Positions 7,102-14,747 of a stretch of DNA of 14,747 nt are shown here, in pieces (position 1 is the stretch's first letter; each line of letters opens with the position of its first letter). Location of the stretch: assembly GCA_025935735.1 (NCBI GenBank), contig JAICUS010000081.1, forward strand, positions 1 to 14,747, read 5' to 3'. The notes under the pieces are model-generated. The model was not told the origin of the DNA, made no database searches, and saw nothing but the letters and a program-made list of their open reading frames with translations. The stretch comes from Solirubrobacteraceae bacterium (GTDB lineage Bacteria; Actinomycetota; Thermoleophilia; Solirubrobacterales; Solirubrobacteraceae). Both the position numbers and the translations under genes were made by a program.

Positions 7102-8225
7102 CAGAACCGCAAGACGGCGCCGATGCCGCCCAGCGGCGTCAGGTCGTCGTGGTGGCGGACCACGAGCGTCTGGGCGGACTGCTCGACCGCCTTCTCGATC
7201 GCCGGCTCGACGATGTCCTGCACCGCCTCGCCCTGGTCGGCGCCCTCGGGCAGCAGCAGGCCGGCCTCGAAGTCCACGCGCCCGGGCGCGGAGAAGTTCT
7301 CGGCGATCAGCAGCGTCTCCACCCGCGCCTGGTTGAGCGCGTCGAGCACCTCGGCCACGCCCGCGGCGCCGCGGCCGCCCCGGCCGACGCTCTCCTGCAG
7401 GCGGTCGAGCGCCTCGCGCTCGCAGCGGCGGGCGTGCTCCCGGATCGCGTCGACGACGCAGGTCCGCACGTCGTCCAGCGACGCGTTCTCCACGTCGATC
7501 TGCAGCTTGCCGGCGATCCGCTCCTTCAGGTACGGGTGCAGCTTCGCCTTGAGATCGCCCAGCAGCTCCTCGGGCGCGCCCACCAGCACGCGGTCGGCGC
7601 CGCGGGCCTTGTAGAGGCCGAACGCCACCTCGCCGGTGTGGGCCAGGTGGTCGGCCACCTCCTTCTCCACCGAGCGCTGGTAGTTCAGCTGCGACCAGCC
7701 GCCCTGGTCGTGCTGCTGGTGGACGTCGTCGACGATCCGGTCGGTCTCCTCGAGGTCCTCGCCGTGGCCGGCGAACAGCCGCGCCGCCCGCCGGTTGGCC
7801 AGCACGACCATCCAGCGCTCGTCCATGCCCTGCAGCACGAGCGGCTCCACGAACGCTGTACGGCCGAGCTCCACGCGGTTGTCCACGGGCCGGCGCAGGC
7901 GCACGATCTCCAGCAGGTCCGCGGGCCCGCAGGCGTAGACGGCCACCGCGCGCGTGCCGTTGGCCGCGACGTCCGCGCCGAGCAGCACCTCGCGCACGCG
8001 CTCGACGTCGTCGCGCAGCGCGAGCCGCTCGTCGTGCGAGAGCCCGTCGGCCTCGTCCACCTTGTGCGCCGCGTCGGTGATCACCGAGGTGATGGCCGAC
8101 GAGCGGGCGGCCGGCGTCCCGAACTGCGCCGGGTCCAGATTGAGGAAGACGGACAGCACACGACCCTGCTCCGGGTGCACGGCGGCGAGCTCGCGCAGGC
8201 GGGTCTGGGTGATCGGTTCGGCCAT
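7101..8225 (-). CDS. Vms1/Ankzf1-like bacterial eRF1-family protein (baeRF type), candidate peptidyl-tRNA hydrolase
   Basis: A 374-residue soluble protein resembling bacterial members of the archaeo-eukaryotic release factor superfamily (baeRF/Vms1-like). The N-terminal domain covers about residues 1-125. The central domain (126-265) contains HDQGGWSQLNYQRSVEKEV, in which GGWSQ (175-179) matches the GxxQ form that replaces the GGQ loop of eRF1 in Vms1. The C-terminal domain (about 266-374) has the eRF1 domain-3 pattern, with VETLLIAENF and a terminal GGIGAVLRF. In eukaryotes Vms1 releases nascent chains from tRNA on stalled large subunits. The same activity here is an inference from the motif. 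No zinc-binding cysteine pair is visible. ATG at 8225 lies 10 nt after the nucleotidyltransferase gene, and its stop shares one base with the next start. Second gene of the cluster. Confidence 0.8.
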   Translation of the reverse strand: MAEPITQTRLRELAAVHPEQGRVLSVFLNLDPAQFGTPAARSSAITSVITDAAHKVDEADGLSHDERLALRDDVERVREVLLGADVAANGTRAVAVYACGPADLLEIVRLRRPVDNRVELGRTAFVEPLVLQGMDERWMVVLANRRAARLFAGHGEDLEETDRIVDDVHQQHDQGGWSQLNYQRSVEKEVADHLAHTGEVAFGLYKARGADRVLVGAPEELLGDLKAKLHPYLKERIAGKLQIDVENASLDDVRTCVVDAIREHARRCEREALDRLQESVGRGGRGAAGVAEVLDALNQARVETLLIAENFSAPGRVDFEAGLLLPEGADQGEAVQDIVEPAIEKAVEQSAQTLVVRHHDDLTPLGGIGAVLRF

Positions 8226-8235
8226 GGTTTCGCGC

Positions 8236-8877
8236 CTACCCCGCGTCTGCGGCGACCGAACCCTGCGGCGTGAGCACCCTCACGCGCGTCTGGCGGCCGC
8301 CGGTGGTGGATTGCGCCCCGGTCACGACGCCGAGGCCTTCGAGCATCACGAGGAACGCCCGCGCGAACGGGGACTCGGACGTCCGCGCACGGACGTCGTC
8401 CCAGTCGACCTTCTCGCGCAGCGCCCGGGCGATCGGGAGCAGCGACTCGTAGCGGAGCGAGTGCTCCGAGAGCGCCATGAGCTTCGTGACGAGCACGTCC
8501 TCCAGCGCCATCACACGCATCTCCATGCCCAACACGGACAATACCTCTCCGCGCGCGAGCACCTCGTCGGTCATCTCCATGCCCTTGGGGGCGAAGATGA
8601 GGTCCACCAGCACGTCGCCGTCCCACGCCTTGACGAGCCACTCCTCGGGCGGGTCCTCGGGGCGCAGGCCCGCCGCCTGCAGCGCCTGGATGGCCGTGTC
8701 GACGTCCTCGGGCTTGATCATCAGGTCGAGGTCGTGCCGGGTCTCCGGGCCGCCGCGCGCCCAGCTGGCCAGGCTGCCGCCGAGCAGGAACGGGATGCCC
8801 GCCTCGCGCAGCGCGGCGCCGGACTTCTTCAGCGCCTGCTCGATGTCGGAGAACGGCTGATCGTCGTCGGTGGCCAT
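8236..8877 (-). CDS. Nucleotidyltransferase-fold protein of unknown substrate
   Basis: A 213-residue protein with the polymerase-beta nucleotidyltransferase core: LLGGSLASWARGG (31-43) supplies the GG/S nucleotide-binding turn, HDLDLMI (48-54) the first two metal-binding aspartates (D49, D51) and VDLIF (91-95) the third (D92). The active site therefore looks complete. A helical tail of about 90 residues follows, ending in a polar stretch rich in Gly, Arg and Thr. Such family members transfer nucleotides to small molecules, RNA or proteins, and minimal ones act as antitoxins to HEPN partners. No HEPN gene is adjacent. The reading frame extends further upstream, but ATG 8877 is chosen because it opens the fold at a normal distance and has AGGG (plus-strand CCCT 8882-8885) 4 nt before it. 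First gene of the minus-strand cluster, directly ahead of the Vms1-like gene. Confidence 0.78.
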   Translation of the reverse strand: MATDDDQPFSDIEQALKKSGAALREAGIPFLLGGSLASWARGGPETRHDLDLMIKPEDVDTAIQALQAAGLRPEDPPEEWLVKAWDGDVLVDLIFAPKGMEMTDEVLARGEVLSVLGMEMRVMALEDVLVTKLMALSEHSLRYESLLPIARALREKVDWDDVRARTSESPFARAFLVMLEGLGVVTGAQSTTGGRQTRVRVLTPQGSVAADAG

Positions 8878-8888
8878 GAGGCCCTGGC

Positions 8889-8911
8889 TACCCGGCGCCG
8901 GGGAGCGGGTA
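8889..8911. promoter_or_regulatory. Nested palindrome in the divergent gap between nucleotidyltransferase and phosphoesterase genes
   Basis: The 47-nt gap 8878-8924 must hold the start signals of two divergent genes. It contains a perfect 12-bp palindrome CCCGGCGCCGGG (8891-8902) and, overlapping it, the inverted repeat TACCCG (8889-8894) / CGGGTA (8906-8911). This could be a repressor site serving both directions or an RNA hairpin in a leader. I cannot assign -35 and -10 boxes with any confidence, and GC content raises the chance of such palindromes. Confidence 0.33.
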
Positions 8912-8924
8912 TGCCCTGTGACCG

Positions 8925-9728
8925 ATGAGCGCGACGATCGCCACCGACGGCCGCCCCGGCGACCGCCACGACGAGTGCCGGATCCGCATCGCCGCCGCCG
9001 GCGACATCCACTACGGCGAGCGCGAGGGCGACCACGAGCGGGCCGCGGCCGCATTCTCCGCGCTGGCCGGCAAGGTGGACCTGGTGCTGCTGGCCGGCGA
9101 CCTGACCACCCACGGCGAGCCCCGCCAGGCCCAGATCGTGGCCGACGCCTGCCGCGGCCTCGACGTCCCGGTGGTCACCGTGCTGGGCAACCACGACTGG
9201 CACACCAACCAGGGCCCGGCGGTCGCCGCGGTGCTCGAGGAGGCCGGGATCGTGGTGCTCGACCGCGCGCACCATGTCATCGAGATCTGCGACGCCGAGG
9301 TCGGGATCGTCGGCGCCAAGGGGTTCGTGGGCGGCTTCACCGGCTCGCACATCCCGGACTTCGGCGAGCCGTCGCTGCGCGGCATCTACGCCGAGGGGAT
9401 GCGCGAGGTCGAGGGCGTCGACGAGGGCCTGCGCGCGGTGGCCATGTGCCCGTTCCGGATCGTGCTGCTGCACTACGCGCCGACCACCGAGACGCTCGAG
9501 GGCGAGCGGCGCGACATCTGGGCGTTCCTGGGCACCGACCGGCTGGCCGTGCCGATCGCCGAGCACAACCCCGACCTCGTCCTGCACGGCCACGCGCACG
9601 CGGGCACGTTCGAGGGGCGGATCGGCGACGTGCCGGTCTACAACGTCTCGGTCCCGGTGCTGGGCGAGGACTTCTGGATCTTCGAGCTGGCCGGCGAGCG
9701 CCGGCGCCAGCCTTCTGAAGTCCGTTAG
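8925..9728 (+). CDS. Calcineurin-like metallophosphoesterase
   Basis: A 267-residue soluble phosphoesterase with all dinuclear-metal motifs in order: GDIHYG (D27, H29), AGDLT (D59), GNHDW (N89, H90), LLHYAPT (H183) and HGHAHAG (GHxH, 222-225). The substrate may be a cyclic nucleotide, phosphoprotein, nucleotide or phospholipid head group and cannot be decided from the sequence. There is no signal peptide or membrane segment, so it should act in the cytoplasm. The first 18 or so residues are a polar extension before the fold begins at IRIAAAGD. ATG 8925 is the first in-frame start in the gap. A preceding ATG at 8911 closes after five codons. It is transcribed divergently from the nucleotidyltransferase cluster, and its stop overlaps that of the convergent DUF427 gene by 4 nt. 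Confidence 0.93.
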   Translation: MSATIATDGRPGDRHDECRIRIAAAGDIHYGEREGDHERAAAAFSALAGKVDLVLLAGDLTTHGEPRQAQIVADACRGLDVPVVTVLGNHDWHTNQGPAVAAVLEEAGIVVLDRAHHVIEICDAEVGIVGAKGFVGGFTGSHIPDFGEPSLRGIYAEGMREVEGVDEGLRAVAMCPFRIVLLHYAPTTETLEGERRDIWAFLGTDRLAVPIAEHNPDLVLHGHAHAGTFEGRIGDVPVYNVSVPVLGEDFWIFELAGERRRQPSEVR

Positions 9729-10516
9729 GACCAGGGCGTGACGGGGCGCTCGAGGCGCTCCCCGTCCACGGTGATGTCCACGTGCTCGTTGAAGAACGCG
9801 ACCCGGTCGGTGACCTCCGCGGCCTCGCGCAGCGGCCGGGGGTAGTACCAGGCGACGTCGCGGCCGCCGAGCGCCCAGTAGGAGGCCTGGCCCTTGTACG
9901 CGCAGGCGGTGCTGGTGTGGCTGGGCGCCAGCCGGTCGGTACGTACATCCTCGGGCGGCAGGTAGTAGCGCACGGGCAGCCCGGTCTCGAACAGTAAGTA
10001 CGGCCGGGTGCTCTCGGCCAGCGTCTCGCCCTCGGACTCGATCTTGACGTGGCGCGAGCTGTGCACGATGTCGATGCGGTGGAACGGGTCGCGCGGGTGC
10101 GAGAGGTTGCGCTCGTCCTCCTCGTACCAGGCGTCGAAGCCCTTGAAGTCGAGCACGACGTAGCCGGCGAGCTCCGGGTCCGCCGGGCGGAACCCCTGCG
10201 CCCCGGCCACGGTCACCGCCTCCCCGGCCGCGGTGTGGACGGCGAACGGGACGCTCGGGTCATACACCGGCCGCCCGGCCAGCATCGGCGGCTGCTCCGG
10301 CTCGGCGGAGCCGTCGCCGCCGGCCACGACCTCGCCGGCGATGTCCGCGGCGGGCACGGCATAGCTCGGCACCACCCGCTTGGGCTCCCACACGAGCAGC
10401 GCCCGGGTGGTGTCGACCACCGTCGCGTCGCCGTTCTTCGCCCGGATCCGCTTCTCGATCGGCTCGTATCGCAACGAGCCGAGCTCGGCCATCAGGAGGT
10501 CGCGCACGCGGGGCAT
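9725..10516 (-). CDS. Tandem DUF427 protein
   Basis: A 263-residue protein containing two copies of the small beta-rich DUF427 domain. The first copy (about 19-130) has TVVDTTRALLVWEPKRVVPSY. The second (about 150-255) has the equivalent LAESTRPYLLFETGLPVRYY, then the family's CAYKGQASYW (205-214) and WYYPRP (223-228). CAYKGxASYW is present only in the second copy, so the first may be structural. No catalytic activity is established for the family, and I assign none. The protein is soluble with no signal peptide. ATG 10516 begins MPRVRDLLMAEL, a typical opening, though the preceding bases lack a Shine-Dalgarno sequence. The likely promoter leaves a leader of only about 10 nt. Its TAA overlaps the TAG of the metallophosphoesterase gene, and it is divergent from aconitase across 73 nt. 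Confidence 0.88.
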   Translation of the reverse strand: MPRVRDLLMAELGSLRYEPIEKRIRAKNGDATVVDTTRALLVWEPKRVVPSYAVPAADIAGEVVAGGDGSAEPEQPPMLAGRPVYDPSVPFAVHTAAGEAVTVAGAQGFRPADPELAGYVVLDFKGFDAWYEEDERNLSHPRDPFHRIDIVHSSRHVKIESEGETLAESTRPYLLFETGLPVRYYLPPEDVRTDRLAPSHTSTACAYKGQASYWALGGRDVAWYYPRPLREAAEVTDRVAFFNEHVDITVDGERLERPVTPWS

Positions 10517-10529
10517 GGGAGGTCTGACC

Positions 10530-10557
10530 AGCCTACCGGGGTAGGCTCAATTGTCAC
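10530..10557 (-). promoter_or_regulatory. Possible promoter of the DUF427 gene
   Basis: On the minus strand GTGACA (plus 10552-10557) and TAGGCT (plus 10530-10535) are separated by 16 nt. They resemble the actinobacterial TTGACn / TAnnnT housekeeping boxes. Transcription would begin close to the ATG at 10516 and give a very short leader. This is pattern matching only. Confidence 0.33.
10531..10546. promoter_or_regulatory. Perfect 7-bp dyad, candidate operator upstream of aconitase
   Basis: GCCTACC (10531-10537) and GGTAGGC (10540-10546) form a perfect inverted repeat with a 2-nt centre in the divergent gap between the DUF427 gene and aconitase. Each arm supplies one copy of TAGGCT, a TAnnnT-like -10 element, facing each way (10542-10547 on plus, 10530-10535 on minus). 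A protein bound here would cover both potential start regions. It does not match the AcnR or IdeR/DtxR sites I know from other actinobacteria. Confidence 0.4.
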
Positions 10558-10576
10558 GAACCCAAACTCCGCACAT

Positions 10577-10581
10577 CGGAG
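10577..10581 (+). promoter_or_regulatory. Ribosome binding site that sets the aconitase start
   Basis: CGGAG lies 8 nt before ATG 10590. It supports that ATG over the in-frame TTG at 10551, which would add 13 unconserved residues and lacks a site of its own. Confidence 0.6.
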
Positions 10582-10589
10582 CTGAACCC

Positions 10590-13377
<2,788 letters not shown>

Positions 13378-13391
<14 letters not shown>

Positions 13392-13406
13392 GTTGCTCGC
13401 GCAGTA
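13378..13406 (+). repeat. Tandem duplication across the aconitase stop codon
   Basis: The 13-base word TGCTCGCGCAGTA occurs at 13378-13390 and again at 13394-13406, a period of 16 nt. The first copy encodes the last residues of aconitase and most of its TAG. The second sits in the 29-nt gap before the M42 peptidase gene. The period is not a multiple of three, so the copy would be out of frame with acnA. Confidence 0.75.
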
Positions 13407-13420
13407 ACCTGCCGGGCCGC

Positions 13421-14479
13421 ATGCCGCTGCCCGACACCCTGCGCCGCCTGCTCACCGCCGCCGGTCCGTCCGGCTACGAGCAGGCGCCGGCGGCCGTCTT
13501 CCGCGAGGCGGCCGCCGGGTTCGCGGCGGAGGTGTCCCCGGACACGGTCGGCTCGACCGTCGCGCGGGTCGCCGGCACCGGCGGCGGCCCGTCGGTGGCG
13601 GTCGTCGGCCACGTCGACGAGATCGGGCTGATCGTCCACCACGTCGACGACAAGGGCTTCCTCTGGTTCACCGCCGTGGGCGGCTGGGACCCGATCATCC
13701 TCGTCGGCCAGCGGGTGGAGATCGCCACGCGCGACGGGGTCGTCCCCGGCGTGGTCGGCAAGAAGCCGATCCACCTGATGAAGGAGGACGACCGCAAGAA
13801 GGTCCCGCAGCTCAAGGACCTGCACATCGACATCGGCGCCGTCGACGGCGACGACGCGCGGGCGCGGGTGCGGATCGGCGACGTCGCCGTGATCGCCGGC
13901 GAGCCGGTGGAGTACCCGAACGGCCGCTGGGTGTCGCGCTCGATGGACAACCGGATCGGCTGTTACGTGGCGCTGGAGGCGGCGCGGCTGGTCAGCGAGG
14001 CCGGCGGGGCGCCGGGGGACGTGTACGCGGTCGCGGTGTCCCAGGAGGAGATCACCTTCGGCGGCGCCCGCACCACGGCGTACTCGCTGCACCCGGACGT
14101 GGCCGTGGTGGTCGATGTCACGTTCGAGACCGAGCAGCCGGGGCTGGACGAGAAGGAGCTGGGCCGCCACGCGTTCGGCTCGGGGCCGGTGCTCACCCGC
14201 GGCTCGACGCTGGACCCGCAGGTCTTCGAGCTCCTGTATGAGGCGGGCGAGGCCGAGCGCATCCCGTTCACCGTCACCGCCTCGGCGCGGGGCACGGGCA
14301 CCGACGCGGACGCGTTCCACGTCTCGCGCGCCGGCATCCCGAGCGCGGTCGTCTCCGTGCCCCTGCGCTACATGCACTCGGCGGTGGAGATGGTCCAGCT
14401 CGATGACGTCGACAACACCGCGCGGCTGATCGCGGCGTTCGCCCGGCGGCTGAGCGGCGACGTGGACTTCCGCCGCTGA
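13421..14479 (+). CDS. M42 family metallo-aminopeptidase
   Basis: A 352-residue cytoplasmic dizinc peptidase of the glutamyl/deblocking aminopeptidase group (also called FrvX or endoglucanase M). It removes N-terminal residues from peptides and usually assembles into a tetrahedral dodecamer. Metal and catalytic positions are all visible: H64 and D66 in VVGHVDEIGL, bridging D176 in RSMDNRIG, E209 (base) and E210 in SQEEITFGGA, D232 in VVDVTF and H319 in RYMHSAVE. PSGYE (16-20) and GTDADAFH (293-300) are also family marks. The inserted PDZ-like domain of M42 enzymes accounts for about residues 75-165. ATG 13421 is chosen because homology starts there. The frame remains open upstream only as a shadow of aconitase. 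No strong ribosome binding site is seen. It lies 29 nt after acnA and overlaps the following gene by 4 nt. Confidence 0.94.
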   Translation: MPLPDTLRRLLTAAGPSGYEQAPAAVFREAAAGFAAEVSPDTVGSTVARVAGTGGGPSVAVVGHVDEIGLIVHHVDDKGFLWFTAVGGWDPIILVGQRVEIATRDGVVPGVVGKKPIHLMKEDDRKKVPQLKDLHIDIGAVDGDDARARVRIGDVAVIAGEPVEYPNGRWVSRSMDNRIGCYVALEAARLVSEAGGAPGDVYAVAVSQEEITFGGARTTAYSLHPDVAVVVDVTFETEQPGLDEKELGRHAFGSGPVLTRGSTLDPQVFELLYEAGEAERIPFTVTASARGTGTDADAFHVSRAGIPSAVVSVPLRYMHSAVEMVQLDDVDNTARLIAAFARRLSGDVDFRR

Positions 14480-14747
14480 GCCTCCTGCTGCTGTTCGACA
14501 TCGACGGGACGCTCCTGCAGGGGGCGACCCGCGCGCATGCGCGCGCGCTGCGCGACGCGGCCGCGGCCGTGCACGGGCTCGCGCCGCTGGTCGGCGAGGT
14601 CGAGGTGGCGGGCCGGACCGACCAGGCGATCGCCCGCGACCTGCTGGCGGCGGCGGGGGTGCGGGGCGCGGACGTCGACGCGCGGGCGCGCGAGGTGCTC
14701 TCGCGTACGGTGGTCGAGTACGAGCGGCTGGTGGACGACGACCTGTC
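14476..14747 (+). CDS. HAD-superfamily hydrolase, N-terminal part (3' end outside window)
   Basis: The first 90 residues of a haloacid dehalogenase-type phosphatase are visible. FDIDGTLL (7-14) is motif I with the nucleophile D8 and acid/base D10. It is followed by a helical cap region with GRTDQAIARDLL (47-58), as in phosphoglycolate phosphatase-like members that remove phosphate from small metabolites. Motifs II-IV lie beyond the window. The frame is closed upstream by TGA 14404-14406, and between that stop and motif I it holds no ATG, GTG or TTG. The most economical start is CTG at 14476, which gives MSLLLLFDIDGT and overlaps the M42 peptidase stop as CTGA, copying the usual GTGA/ATGA coupling. 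The substrate is not predictable. Confidence 0.85.
   Translation, partial: MSLLLLFDIDGTLLQGATRAHARALRDAAAAVHGLAPLVGEVEVAGRTDQAIARDLLAAAGVRGADVDARAREVLSRTVVEYERLVDDDL

Noticed and set aside
6319..8273. Long plus-strand open frames opposite the reductase and Vms1-like genes
   Set aside because: Composition is dominated by Arg, His, Gln and Ala with no domains. The minus-strand genes carry clear catalytic motifs.
8236..8877. Toxin-antitoxin (MNT-HEPN) interpretation of the nucleotidyltransferase
   Set aside because: No HEPN-type partner is encoded next to it. The protein is longer than a minimal MNT antitoxin and its neighbour is a release-factor homologue.
14531..14544. 14-bp palindrome GCGCGCATGCGCGC
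   Set aside because: It lies inside the HAD coding region and arises from alternating Arg, Ala and His codons. Nothing else suggests a site.

Overview
This is a very GC-rich stretch of bacterial chromosome. Codon third positions are almost all G or C, GTG starts are frequent and genes overlap tightly, which points to an actinobacterium. The gene families (type II nicotinate phosphoribosyltransferase, large LuxR regulator, double-DUF427 protein, baeRF/Vms1-like protein, aconitase with an acidic insert) would fit the Thermoleophilia/Solirubrobacterales. That placement is an inference from the general look of the proteins, not from a marker gene. I see no tRNA, rRNA, CRISPR array, insertion sequence or prophage.

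Layout. Bases 1-588 (+) are the 3' end of a nicotinate phosphoribosyltransferase. Bases 554-895 hold no intact gene but two gene relics that abut almost exactly: the last residues of a LacI-type repressor (minus strand) and the C-terminal part of a G1 (eqolisin) peptidase (plus strand). From 8877 down to 888 the minus strand carries seven genes: nucleotidyltransferase-fold protein, Vms1/baeRF-like release-factor homologue, 3-hydroxyisobutyrate dehydrogenase-family reductase, nicotinamidase PncA, protein-L-isoaspartate O-methyltransferase, a 961-residue LuxR-type ATPase regulator and an MFS exporter. The first five are packed with a 10-nt gap or overlaps and are very probably one operon. The regulator follows after 22 nt and the exporter after 95 nt.

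A 47-nt divergent gap separates this cluster from a plus-strand metallophosphoesterase (8925-9728). Its stop overlaps that of a convergent tandem-DUF427 protein (9725-10516, minus). A second divergent gap (10517-10589) carries a perfect 7-bp dyad. It separates the DUF427 gene from a plus-strand run of aconitase, an M42 metallo-aminopeptidase and a HAD hydrolase cut by the window end.

How the genes work together. PncA and the nicotinate phosphoribosyltransferase are consecutive steps of NAD salvage (nicotinamide to nicotinate to nicotinate mononucleotide), though they lie about 5 kb apart on opposite strands. The operon core groups damage-control functions: isoaspartate repair, a GxxQ-type peptidyl-tRNA hydrolase candidate and a nucleotidyltransferase. 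In eukaryotic ribosome quality control, Vms1/ANKZF1 action on a stalled peptidyl-tRNA is followed by nucleotidyltransferase repair of the tRNA CCA end. The adjacency of a Vms1-like gene and a nucleotidyltransferase is therefore the most interesting hypothesis in the window. It is not demonstrated by the sequence. The rest of the window is ordinary metabolism.
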